Notes: generated by a model not told the origin, from the sequence alone. A stretch of DNA of 12,214 nt from an uncultured Treponema sp. (GCA_937885175.1 CAKZZO010000054.1:1-12214); one strand, 5' to 3'; positions 1 to 6,811 are shown, counted from the first letter of the stretch. A program made the numbers and translations.

Positions 1-59
1 AGGTTTATTTTCCTAAATGATGCAAGATAATTCAATTACTTTAATATACGAGGTTTTAC

Positions 60-145
60 ATGCCAGTTATTAGTTCTTTATTGAAGGTGAAATACCGATT
101 GCAAGAGCGCACCTTGTTGTCGCATGGATTATAATTCATAAATAA
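60..145 (+). pseudogene. Remnant of a DUF4160 protein
   Basis: An ATG at 60 follows an AcGAGGT ribosome site (49-54) and opens with MPVISSLL, the usual start of DUF4160 proteins. The reading then jumps frame: from 83 the +2 frame reads EGE followed by IPIARAHLVVAWIIIH and K, which matches the family's C-terminal block (a Gly-Glu-x-Pro turn, then a helix ending in W-x-x-x-H), and stops at 143-145. The central part of the roughly 80-residue family, which carries the PPHFH-type segment, is missing. I infer one internal deletion with a frame change. The family assignment is from memory of its conserved pattern. DUF4160 genes commonly lie directly before DUF2442 genes, and a DUF2442 remnant follows here, which supports the reading. 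Confidence 0.55.
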
Positions 146-148
146 ACG

Positions 149-281
149 CCTGAAAATTATACACTTCTCGTCACTTTTGATAATGGCGAACGTCGTGTTT
201 ACGATGCGAATCCGCTTATAAAAGGCAGGTGGTCAAGATGTCGCACCTGACGAACTGTATTGTGCAAGCCAGCCCCTCTAG
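149..281 (+). pseudogene. Remnant of a DUF2442 protein
   Basis: From 152 the frame reads ENYTLLVTFDNGERRVYDA followed by NPLIKG, the typical N-terminal beta-strands of DUF2442 proteins. It runs out at a stop at 248-250. Near 234 another frame gives QDVAPDELYCASQPL and a stop at 279-281, which resembles the family's C-terminal signature (PD-x-LY-x-x-S). The middle, normally an F-x-x-V strand and a tryptophan-containing strand, is absent, so a second deletion with a frame change is inferred. No start codon or ribosome site of its own remains. DUF2442 and DUF4160 proteins are usually neighbours and have been suggested to act as a toxin-antitoxin-like pair; nothing here shows function and the locus is dead. 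Confidence 0.55.
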
Positions 282-350
282 CCTACACTCGCTGGGAAGA
301 ACTTGCGATATAATTTTTTCAGACACAGACAAGAGGGCTGTCCAATAAGC

Positions 351-446
351 CTGCGTCATTGCCGTAGAAATTAGCAGTGCGAATCTTCCTGACACGGCAA
401 TCTCCTGTGTGAGCGCATAGATTTTCGGGTCACGCCCGAAAATGAC
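351..446. repeat. Intergenic hairpin-bearing repeat
   Basis: ATTGCCGT (358-365) pairs with ACGGCAAT (394-401). A perfect 9-bp stem, ATTTTCGGG (421-429) with CCCGAAAAT (435-443), encloses the loop TCACG. This pair of phrases (cattgccg...cggcaatctc, then ttttcgggt...cccgaaaatgac) resembles dispersed non-coding repeats seen between genes in many bacteria. The second hairpin is followed by a short T-rich run (448-453), so it could work as a weak terminator. No coding sequence is supported from 282 to 619. Confidence 0.5.
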
Positions 447-460
447 ATTTTTTAAGAAAC

Positions 461-499
461 CACAGATGAGCACGGATTAGCACGGATGGGGCACAGATA
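461..499. repeat. CAC(A/G)GAT decamer repeats
   Basis: Three consecutive 10-base units begin at 461, 471 and 481 (CACAGATGAG, CACGGATTAG, CACGGATGGG). After one extra base a fourth partial unit begins at 492. Similar cacagat/cacggat strings are a familiar class of intergenic repeat. The function is unknown. Confidence 0.55.
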
Positions 500-619
500 A
501 TAAAAAAAAACATGATTTTTTCAACTTTTTTTCTAAAAATTTAGCCTAAAATGCAAATTCGTTGCCTATATATAGTGTAGAGAAAAATCTCTGAAAATCA
601 CGTATATACGAGGTATGCC

Positions 620-1870
620 ATGAATATGAGGAAGCCCCTGCGTCCGTCACCAACGGCCCTGCTCAATCCGCGCTCTGACCCTACATTCAAAACACTGTTC
701 ACTCAGAATACGCCGGAATCAAACGATGCGCTCCGCGATCTTATTTCCGCCATGCTCGGAAAAGCAGTGCGCTCTATCAAATTGCTGCCCAATGAGCCGC
801 CAAAAAAATCCCGCACGGAAAAACAAATGGCATTTGACGTGCACTGCGTTCTGGAAAATGGGGAGCCGGCAGAAATAGAAATGCAGGGACGCGACAAGGA
901 GCATTCCTATGCAGGACGTGCAGAAGCCCATGCCGCCCGATTACTTGCCCATGCGACACGCAGGGGAGAGTCATGGAAAGACATTCCAAAAGTATACCAA
1001 CTCTCCGTGCTGAATTTCACCTATGACAGCGGTGACAAATCAGCATTCAGCTGGTATACTATGAGGAAGAAGGCGTCTGGCAGGAATGAGGATGAAAAAG
1101 GCCTTTCACTGAACGAAAGACTCAACGTTATCTACCTGGAACTGACTAAAATCCGTAGGCTAAGGCACAAGCCTGTAGCGCAACTCACTAAGTTGGAGCG
1201 ATGGGGCATGTTTCTAGCCTATGCCGACAAGCCGGAAATGCAGGAGTATCTGCACGCCATCCTTGCAGCGGAGGAATGTATTATGAAAGCAAACGAGATT
1301 CTTGAAGAGATCAGCGTGGATGAGGCGAACTGGTACCTTCAAAATGCCTATGATGACTGGGAACGCGACCAACTCGAAGCGGCTGCCCTGAAAGAAGAGA
1401 ATGCCCGCGAATATCAAAAGAATGTCCAGGAACGGCAAAAAATTCTCCAAGACCGGAAAAAAATTCTCCAAGACCGGCAAAAGCTTACCCAAGACCAACA
1501 AAAGATTGTCCAAGACCAACAAATGATTGTCCAAGACCGGAAAAAAATTCTCCAAGACCAGCAAAAGCTTACCCAAGACCGACAAAAGATTGCCCAAGAC
1601 CAACAAAGGCTTACCCAAGACCGACAAAAGATTGTCCAAGACCAGCAAAAGCTTACCCAAGACCAGCAAAAGCTTAGTCAGGAACAAGAAATGCTGGAAC
1701 AAGAGAAAACGATGCTGGAGCGGGAAAAACACCTGGCTATGGAGCGAGGTGTTCACGCCCATGCGAAAGAAACTGCAAAACGACTGCTGGGTATTGGGCT
1801 ATCCGAAACACAGGTTGCTGAGAGCGTGGGACTGTCCATCGAAGAAGTCCGGCAGCTACAGCAGGACTGA
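620..1870 (+). CDS. Rpn/PD-(D/E)XK nuclease family protein with heptad-repeat tail
   Basis: This 416-residue protein looks like the PD-(D/E)XK transposase/Rpn recombination-promoting nuclease family. Residues 19-29 (DPTFKTLFTQN) match the usual N-terminal segment. The Asp of FDVHC (about 73) and the EIEMQ element (about 86-90) fit the nuclease D...E-x-x-Q core. Residues about 190-270 form the helical region typical of the family. Residues 269-373 are fifteen 7-residue units of the type (L/V/T)QD(R/Q)QK(I/L), an unusually regular coiled coil. The last 40 residues, around AKRLLGIGLSETQVAESVGL, resemble the small helix-turn-helix-like tail common on these proteins. The start at 620 is supported by GAGGT at 610-614, five bases upstream. 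Known relatives of E. coli RpnA cut DNA and promote RecA-independent recombination; here activity is inferred. The gene stands alone among repeats and gene remnants, in keeping with a mobile or accessory locus. Confidence 0.8.
   Translation: MNMRKPLRPSPTALLNPRSDPTFKTLFTQNTPESNDALRDLISAMLGKAVRSIKLLPNEPPKKSRTEKQMAFDVHCVLENGEPAEIEMQGRDKEHSYAGRAEAHAARLLAHATRRGESWKDIPKVYQLSVLNFTYDSGDKSAFSWYTMRKKASGRNEDEKGLSLNERLNVIYLELTKIRRLRHKPVAQLTKLERWGMFLAYADKPEMQEYLHAILAAEECIMKANEILEEISVDEANWYLQNAYDDWERDQLEAAALKEENAREYQKNVQERQKILQDRKKILQDRQKLTQDQQKIVQDQQMIVQDRKKILQDQQKLTQDRQKIAQDQQRLTQDRQKIVQDQQKLTQDQQKLSQEQEMLEQEKTMLEREKHLAMERGVHAHAKETAKRLLGIGLSETQVAESVGLSIEEVRQLQQD
1424..1738 (+). repeat. 21-bp in-frame tandem repeats (coiled-coil tail)
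   Basis: Fifteen contiguous 21-base units each encode one heptad. The twelve from 1424 to 1675 are close in DNA (core cCAAGACC(A/G)(A/G)CAAAAG); the last three have diverged. Because the unit is divisible by three and poor in stops, two other frames stay open through the array and create spurious overlapping ORFs. Gain or loss of units would change coiled-coil length without breaking the frame. Confidence 0.9.
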
Positions 1871-1905
1871 CTGCTTACCCCGCGTCAGCATAAACAAAAA
1901 ATTAT

Positions 1906-1934
1906 TTTTCAAATCCGCAATCCTATGGTATACT
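1906..1934 (+). promoter_or_regulatory. Promoter of the acetylesterase gene
   Basis: TATACT at 1929-1934 is preceded by TGG (extended -10). A weak -35, TTTTCA (1906-1911), lies 17 bases upstream. The start codon is 31 bases after the -10, with GGAG at 1954-1957 as the ribosome site. Confidence 0.55.
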
Positions 1935-1965
1935 GGAGCAAATTCACATTAACGGAGAAATCGTT

Positions 1966-3555
1966 ATGAAAAAACTTATGCTTGCTGTGCTTTCGTTTTG
2001 CGTGGTAGCCATGCTTTCCGCGCAAAGTTCGTCAATTGCAGCAAATGAAAAGGTGGAGAAGGTTGCTACAACCGCATCCATTGCAAACCCCAAGGGAACA
2101 AAACTCTTTGTTGTGGGAGACTCTACGCTGAGCCCCTTTAACGATGTTGCCTACTATCACCCGCGTAACGGCTATGGCATGTGGCTGCAGCATTATCTGA
2201 ATCCAAAGAAAATCGAAGTCATCAATCTGGCCATGAGCGGTCGTTCTTCAAAAAGTTTTCTTACCGAAGTGAACTACCAGACGCTCGTAAACAATATCAA
2301 AAAGGGTGATTATCTGGTGATTGGTTTTGGGCACAACGATGAAAAGGCCGAGGAAGACCGCTATTCGGATCCCAACGGCTCCAAGGAAACCGCCGGCTCA
2401 TTCAAGAACATCCTGTACGAAAACTACGTAAAGATGGCAAAAGATAAAGGGGCTACTCCGATTCTGTGTACACCTATTGTCCGTCGCTCAGAAAGCATTA
2501 AATACGAAGGTGCAAACGTGCATATCGTGGGCGACCAGGGATCATTTAAGGGTGGCGACTGGCCAAAGGCTATCCGCGAACTGGGGCAGGAAACTGGTAC
2601 TATTGTGGTGGATTTGACTGCCAGCACAAAGGCCCGCTATTCACAGCTCATGCCTTCCGAAACGCTTGTCTTTCATGCCTGGCTTTCCCATAAGCCCAAT
2701 TCTGTAGACAACACTCACTTGAATATGTACGGTGCGGCAGTAAACGCCTATGATGTGGTAAAGGAAATCGCCCGTCAGGACAAAAAATTTGCAAAACTGC
2801 TGAACAAGGATATTGAAGAGCCCAAGCAGGGCATGCTGACTCCCAATCCTAAGTATATCATTCCCAAATATTCTGGATTTACCCCAAAAGACAAGAGTGT
2901 GCAGGCATCATTCAAGAAGATAAAAGAACCTTGGTATGGAACGGCATTCGGTGATTGTGGCGGAGCATCAAAAATTTCTACGAAACGCTTTAATGGCATT
3001 GAAGAAACTGCGGCAGGAACGGTGGTGATGAACTCTGGTCCTACTGACGGAACGGCTTCCTCCGGAAAAATTTCCAGCGGAAACGATGGCCTCTGTATGT
3101 ACTTCCAGCAGATTCCTATCGGAAAAGACTTTACCCTCACGGCAAAGGCAAAGGTTCTGTATGTTGGCGAGCACAATCAGGTGTCATTCGGTCTTATGGT
3201 GCGTGATGACATTTATATTGACAGCGATGACAAGTCTATCAACTCTGCCTACGTAGCCTGCGCTGCACTGGGACTTGCAAAGGATGAGGGTACATGGACC
3301 ACCAGTTTTGAGCGCAAGGACGGTGCTCTTGTTCAGACAAAAGTGACGGCGGAAAAGAAACCTGTTGCTGGTACCCTTGTTGACCTTTCAATCGTAAAAA
3401 AAGGCAATGTCTACACTGTTACGTATGGCAAGGAGCCAGAAAAGACCTACACGGCAACGCTTAATGAAGTCGATGCGGATTATGTCTATGCGGGTCTCTT
3501 TACTTCACGTTGCGCAACCATAGAATTCAGCAATGTTTCGCTCAAAATAAACTGA
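1966..3555 (+). CDS. Secreted SGNH hydrolase, rhamnogalacturonan acetylesterase-like
   Basis: The protein has 529 residues. A Sec signal peptide (lysines, then a hydrophobic run to about residue 19, AMLSA before Q20) sends it to the periplasm or outside. All SGNH/GDSL blocks are present: VVGDSTLS with nucleophile Ser53, AMSGRSS with Gly92, FGHND with Asn124, and DNTHLN with Asp248 and His251. The GDST, GRSS and GHND wording is that of rhamnogalacturonan acetylesterases (CE12-like), which remove acetyl groups from pectin backbones. After a linker, residues about 318-529 form a second, beta-rich domain (for example QVSFGLMVRDDIYID near 399-413) that resembles laminin-G/concanavalin-like carbohydrate-associated domains; I do not name its family. 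The gene has its own promoter and terminator, so it is monocistronic. Acetylxylan or another esterified polysaccharide is an alternative substrate. Confidence 0.85.
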   Translation: MKKLMLAVLSFCVVAMLSAQSSSIAANEKVEKVATTASIANPKGTKLFVVGDSTLSPFNDVAYYHPRNGYGMWLQHYLNPKKIEVINLAMSGRSSKSFLTEVNYQTLVNNIKKGDYLVIGFGHNDEKAEEDRYSDPNGSKETAGSFKNILYENYVKMAKDKGATPILCTPIVRRSESIKYEGANVHIVGDQGSFKGGDWPKAIRELGQETGTIVVDLTASTKARYSQLMPSETLVFHAWLSHKPNSVDNTHLNMYGAAVNAYDVVKEIARQDKKFAKLLNKDIEEPKQGMLTPNPKYIIPKYSGFTPKDKSVQASFKKIKEPWYGTAFGDCGGASKISTKRFNGIEETAAGTVVMNSGPTDGTASSGKISSGNDGLCMYFQQIPIGKDFTLTAKAKVLYVGEHNQVSFGLMVRDDIYIDSDDKSINSAYVACAALGLAKDEGTWTTSFERKDGALVQTKVTAEKKPVAGTLVDLSIVKKGNVYTVTYGKEPEKTYTATLNEVDADYVYAGLFTSRCATIEFSNVSLKIN

Positions 3556-3742
3556 TAGGTCAAATGTCGAGTTTCATGCTTTTAGCGTAAACAAGGTCAT
3601 TCTGAACGCTGAAAGTGTCAGGGTCATTCTGAACGCTGAAAGCGTGAAGAATCTATCTTGCATCCCCTAAAATGACGGGATTCTTCGGAACTTCATTCCT
3701 CAGAATGACTTTTTGCCAAAACTTGAAAATTGAACCTGATAG
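3553..3742. repeat. MITE-like imperfect inverted repeat
   Basis: The left end (AGGTCAAATGTCGAGTTT, from 3557) is an imperfect inverse of the right end (AAACTTGAAAATTGAACCT, to 3738). Inside, GTCATTCTGAACGCTGAAAG-type text occurs twice in direct orientation (3595-3615 and 3622-3642, period 27). It then recurs inverted (3679-3709, GATTCTTC...CAGAATGAC) followed by TTTTT. The whole could fold into one long hairpin. The GTCATTCTGA...GAAGAATC wording is that of a widespread intergenic repeat. GAT flanks both ends (3554-3556 and 3738-3740, approximate), a possible but weak target duplication. Confidence 0.5.
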
Positions 3743-3765
3743 AATTCATCCGTAGTTTTGTCTTC

Positions 3766-3797
3766 CCCGTGCAAATTCTTTTGTGCGGGATTTTTTT
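3766..3797 (+). terminator. Intrinsic terminator after the acetylesterase gene
   Basis: CCCGTGCAA (3766-3774) pairs over nine positions, two of them G-T, with TTGTGCGGG (3781-3789) around a six-base loop. Seven T follow (3791-3797). This is a classic rho-independent terminator that insulates the next operon. Confidence 0.8.
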
Positions 3798-3832
3798 CGC
3801 CTTTGTCTTTTTGCCTAAAGAGTCTTTTCCGC

Positions 3833-3861
3833 TTGCATATTATTTCATAATTTTGTATAGT
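3833..3861 (+). promoter_or_regulatory. Promoter of the hprK operon, abutting the start codon
   Basis: TTGCAT (3833-3838), a 17-base spacer and TATAGT (3856-3861) form a good sigma-70 promoter. The hprK ATG is at 3870, so a start site 5-9 bases after the -10 leaves a leader of about 0-4 bases. No Shine-Dalgarno sequence is visible before the ATG. Confidence 0.65.
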
Positions 3862-3869
3862 AAAGATGT

Positions 3870-4859
3870 ATGCTAAACAAGCCCTTTACGGTACTCGATT
3901 TGCTTGACATGGAGTTTGCCGGACAGAATGCATTGAACCTCAAATGTATAGGTGGTCGCAAAGGTTTGACCCGCGCCATTACTGTTATGGATGCCAATCG
4001 TCCTGGGCTTGCGCTTTCGGGCTTTTTTGACGCCTTTGTTTTTGACCGCATACAGCTTTTTGGACGCGGTGAGTGCGCATATCTGGAAAAACTCCGGAAG
4101 GAAAACCGTACGGACACAATAGAACGGCTCTTTGCATTCGGTATTCCATGCTGCATCTTTTCCTATGGACAGTCTCCCAACAGTGACTTTATGGCGATTG
4201 CGGAGCGTGTAGGCTGTCCGATTTTGCAGACTCCTTTGGAAACTGCGGAATTTGGACGTCGTCTCGTGCGTGCCCTTTCCAATGTCTTTGCCCCTAAAAA
4301 GACCATGCATGGTGTTCTTCTGGAAGTATACGGTATCGGCATTCTGCTTACAGGGCATTCTGGCGTTGGAAAAAGTGAGTGTGCGCTTGAACTTGTTGAG
4401 CGTGGACAGCGGCTTGTTGCAGACGATGTGGTGGAAATCCGCTGTGTGAACGGAAACACCCTGCTTGGACGCGGTTCTAATACGCTTATCAGCCATCATA
4501 TGGAAATCCGAGGGCTAGGCATCATCAATATATCCCAGATGTACGGTGTGAGCGCAATCCGTGAGCAAAAGGAACTGCAGCTTATCATTGAACTTGAGGA
4601 ATGGGATTCCAACAAACTGTATGACCGGTTGGGCACCGAGTATAAGACGGTGGATATCCTTGGCGTAAAAGTTCCGATTTTGGAGATTCCCGTTAAGCCT
4701 GGACGAAATGTTCCTATTATTATTGAGGCTGCGGCAATGAATGAGCGCTTGAAGAGCATGGGCTATAACTCTGCCCGCGACTTCAACCAGAACATTCTTA
4801 AATGGATTGAGACAGGAGAAGCGCAGTCCGCCTACTACGGAAGCGACGACTCATATTAA
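3870..4859 (+). CDS. hprK: HPr kinase/phosphorylase
   Basis: HprK phosphorylates HPr on Ser46 using ATP or pyrophosphate, and reverses this with phosphate, so linking carbon status to regulation. At 329 residues it has the family's full two-domain layout. The N-terminal domain runs from FTVLDLLDME through RPGLALSGFFDAF and RIQLFG. The kinase domain begins at the HG pair (His147), with Walker A GHSGVGKS (162-169), VADD (183-186), signature MEIRGLGII (211-219), YDRLG (251-255) and PVKPGRN (274-280). The start at 3870 is set by the conserved FTVLDLLD segment only a few residues in; a later start would remove it. There is no ribosome site, so a leaderless message is possible. ptsH, its substrate gene, begins 27 bases downstream. 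In spirochaetes HprK/HPr often lack a full sugar-transport PTS and act in regulation; this window cannot show which applies. Confidence 0.95.
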   Translation: MLNKPFTVLDLLDMEFAGQNALNLKCIGGRKGLTRAITVMDANRPGLALSGFFDAFVFDRIQLFGRGECAYLEKLRKENRTDTIERLFAFGIPCCIFSYGQSPNSDFMAIAERVGCPILQTPLETAEFGRRLVRALSNVFAPKKTMHGVLLEVYGIGILLTGHSGVGKSECALELVERGQRLVADDVVEIRCVNGNTLLGRGSNTLISHHMEIRGLGIINISQMYGVSAIREQKELQLIIELEEWDSNKLYDRLGTEYKTVDILGVKVPILEIPVKPGRNVPIIIEAAAMNERLKSMGYNSARDFNQNILKWIETGEAQSAYYGSDDSY

Positions 4860-4886
4860 AAATATTTCAAATATAAGGAAGAGGTT

Positions 4887-5153
4887 ATGACAGAAAAACT
4901 TTTAACGGTAAGGAATCGTGCTGGTATTCACGCAAGACCAGCGGCATTGATTGCACAGACGGCAAATAAATTTGCCTGCGAAGTGCTTTTGGAAAAAGAT
5001 TCGGTTTCAGTCAATGCAAAATCAATCATGGGTGTTATTACCATGGCTGCGGGCTACAACACAACGCTTACGCTCAAAGCCGATGGAGAGGGTGAAAAGG
5101 AAGCGGCTGAAGCAATCTTTCAGCTTTTTGAAAACAAGTTTGAGGAGGAATAA
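4887..5153 (+). CDS. ptsH: Phosphocarrier protein HPr
   Basis: This 88-residue protein is full length for HPr. It carries the phosphohistidine site GIHARPA with His15, and the regulatory serine in NAKSIMG at exactly Ser46, the target of HprK encoded just upstream. Both phosphorylation sites are intact, so it can in principle accept phosphate from enzyme I and from HprK. GGAAGAGG (4877-4884) gives a strong ribosome site three bases before the ATG. The acidic C-terminus (ENKFEEE) overlaps the ribosome site of lexA, whose ATG lies two bases after this stop, pointing to translational coupling. No ptsI or CcpA-like gene is present in the window. Confidence 0.95.
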   Translation: MTEKLLTVRNRAGIHARPAALIAQTANKFACEVLLEKDSVSVNAKSIMGVITMAAGYNTTLTLKADGEGEKEAAEAIFQLFENKFEEE

Positions 5154-5155
5154 GC

Positions 5156-5764
5156 ATGAAAGGAATAACTGATCGTCAGCAGGAAGTGCTTACTTTTATT
5201 TCGACATTTACAAAAGAAAATGAGTATCCGCCGACGGTACGTGAAATAGGCGATCATTTTGGCATATCGCTTCGTGCGGTGCAGGATCACATCGCCGCGC
5301 TACAGAAAAAAGGCTATCTTTCACTGAGCCAAAAGCGTTCCCGCTCAATCCGTGTATTGCAGGGTGGCAGTGCTGACCCCAGCCCCTTTGTCAGCAAAGT
5401 GCCGCTTTTGGGTACGGTTGCCGCAGGTAAGCCGCTCTTGTGTGAGGAAAACCTGGACGGGTATGTAAATCTTACAGAACCTTTTGTGCGTCCCGGAAAA
5501 AGTTATTTTGCCCTGCGTGTTCGTGGCCAAAGCATGATAAATGCCGGCATTCTGGAAGGAGACCTTGCGATTATTGAACAGGCTGAGGTAGCAGCGGACG
5601 GTCAGATTATCGTAGCGGTCATTGATGATGCCATTACGCTTAAACGCTACTACAAAGAGGCTGACAGAATCCGCCTGCATCCAGAAAATCCAGCCTTCAG
5701 CGAAATTTACTGTACTGATGTACGCGTGGTAGGCATTCTTTCAAACATTGTCCGTACCTACTAA
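5156..5764 (+). CDS. lexA: LexA repressor
   Basis: LexA represses DNA-damage genes and cleaves itself when RecA filaments form. The 202-residue protein has an N-terminal winged helix (residues 1-66, TDRQQEVLTFI, then PPTVREIGDHFGIS and a recognition helix SLRAVQDHI). The S24 peptidase-like domain contains the cleavage site Ala90-Gly91 (TVAAGKP), the nucleophile Ser126 in RGQSM and the general base Lys163 in AITLKRYY. All are intact, so a functional self-cleaving repressor is expected. The ribosome site GAGGAGGA lies within the end of ptsH. holA starts three bases after its stop. The SOS repressor is absent from T. pallidum as far as I recall, so its presence marks a less reduced treponeme. 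I found no convincing LexA operator before hprK or lexA. Confidence 0.95.
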   Translation: MKGITDRQQEVLTFISTFTKENEYPPTVREIGDHFGISLRAVQDHIAALQKKGYLSLSQKRSRSIRVLQGGSADPSPFVSKVPLLGTVAAGKPLLCEENLDGYVNLTEPFVRPGKSYFALRVRGQSMINAGILEGDLAIIEQAEVAADGQIIVAVIDDAITLKRYYKEADRIRLHPENPAFSEIYCTDVRVVGILSNIVRTY

Positions 5765-5767
5765 GCG

Positions 5768-6811
5768 ATGGCAGTTCCCGTATATCTGCTTGCCGGTCCT
5801 GAAATCGGTGAGCGGAATGACTTTGCAGAAAAAATCAAGGCGGACGTAAAAAAGAAATTTGGTTCTAGCGAGGACTATCTTTTTTATGCCGCTGATACTC
5901 GTATACAGGACGTGGTTGCTCAGCTTCGCACGGAATCCTTGTTTGATCCTGCTACCGTTATTGTGCTGCGCGGTGCCGAGCAAATCAAGTTAAAGGATGA
6001 CATCGCCTTGCTGGGGGAATGGATTAACTCTGTCACGCCGTCTGCAGGCAACAAGTCTCCCTCCGAATCTTCCGTGCTCATTCTGGTGAGTGACGAAACA
6101 TCTGTTGATTTCAAGCTGGAAAAAATCATCCCCAAAGAAAATAAAAAAATCTTTTGGGAAATGTACGAAGACCGCAAGGAATCATGGCTTCAGAATTTTT
6201 TCCGTAAGAACGGCTATTCGATTACGCCTGATGCGATTTCCACTGTTTTGGAAATGGTGGAAAACAATACGGAGGAACTGCGGAACGAATGCGGACGCTT
6301 TTTTCTCTGCTTTCCAAAAGACCATGCCATTACGTCGGAAGACGTGGAACAGATTTTGGCACACAACCGTGAGGAATCCGCCTTCACCCTTTTTGATGCC
6401 ATGGCGGATTCTGAGGTTTCCGTGCAAAAACGGCTTGAAAATGCCCTGCAGATTTTACAAAAGATTCTGCTGACCAAGAACAATAATGCGGTCATGCTGA
6501 TTGCAGGGCTTGCGTCCTGTTTCCGCAGGCTTTCTGTCTGGCATCGGATTCATGCAGGCGGAGTCTATGTAGATGAAATTACGCTCAAGCAGAGTGGCTT
6601 TTCAGGAAAAACGGCCCGCACTCAGTACAGCAAAGCCTCCCGTGTATGGACAAACGGTCAGACTACGGCAATCATTGCCCTGCTTTCCAAAAGGGACATG
6701 GAAATACGCTCCATGGGTTCAGCTTTTTCGGAAACTCAGTTGACGCTCATGCTCTATGAAATCATCGTAAAGCACGGGGCCTGTGCGGCAACATACGAGG
6801 AAATTGCCTGA
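5768..6811 (+). CDS. holA: DNA polymerase III subunit delta
   Basis: HolA is the delta subunit of the clamp loader, which opens the sliding-clamp ring. The 347 residues follow the family layout: N-terminal VYLLAGPEIGERNDFAEKI, then the segment LRTESLFDPATVIVLRGAEQIK (about 53-74) typical of the clamp-contacting region. A middle helical domain follows (WLQNFFRKNGYSITPDAI, about 140-157). The C-terminal collar domain contains the diagnostic ESAFTLFDAMADSE (about 204-217) and the closing LTLMLYEII helix. Sequence conservation is low in this family, but length and landmarks agree. There is no clear ribosome site, and only three bases separate it from lexA, so coupling is likely. It is the last gene of the hprK operon and ends one base from the convergent gene on the other strand, with no obvious terminator between. 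Confidence 0.88.
   Translation: MAVPVYLLAGPEIGERNDFAEKIKADVKKKFGSSEDYLFYAADTRIQDVVAQLRTESLFDPATVIVLRGAEQIKLKDDIALLGEWINSVTPSAGNKSPSESSVLILVSDETSVDFKLEKIIPKENKKIFWEMYEDRKESWLQNFFRKNGYSITPDAISTVLEMVENNTEELRNECGRFFLCFPKDHAITSEDVEQILAHNREESAFTLFDAMADSEVSVQKRLENALQILQKILLTKNNNAVMLIAGLASCFRRLSVWHRIHAGGVYVDEITLKQSGFSGKTARTQYSKASRVWTNGQTTAIIALLSKRDMEIRSMGSAFSETQLTLMLYEIIVKHGACAATYEEIA

Noticed and set aside
216..473. Minus-strand 85-residue frame
   Set aside because: It covers the DUF2442 remnant and intergenic hairpins, has no ribosome site and resembles no family.
562..576. Promoter for the nuclease gene using TTGCCT and TATAGT
   Set aside because: The two boxes are only three bases apart, and no -35 lies at 17 bases from TATAGT; a promoter is likely here but I cannot place it.
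1214..1762. Minus-strand 182-residue frame with VLGKLLLVLDN-type repeats
   Set aside because: It is the antisense of the same repeat array; the repetitive leucine-valine pattern follows from the plus-strand codons.
1527..1952. Plus-strand 141-residue frame rich in SKTSKSLPKTDKR-type repeats
   Set aside because: It is the 21-bp repeat array of the nuclease gene read in another frame; it has no ribosome site and runs on past that gene's stop into non-coding sequence.
3573..3595. cre-like string (TTTTAGCGTAAACA) suggesting catabolite control
   Set aside because: It matches the CcpA operator consensus only partly, lies downstream of the esterase inside a repeat, and no CcpA gene is seen.
3873..4499. 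Minus-strand 208-residue frame opposite hprK
   Set aside because: The plus strand is an unmistakable HprK over the same interval; the antisense product has no recognisable features.
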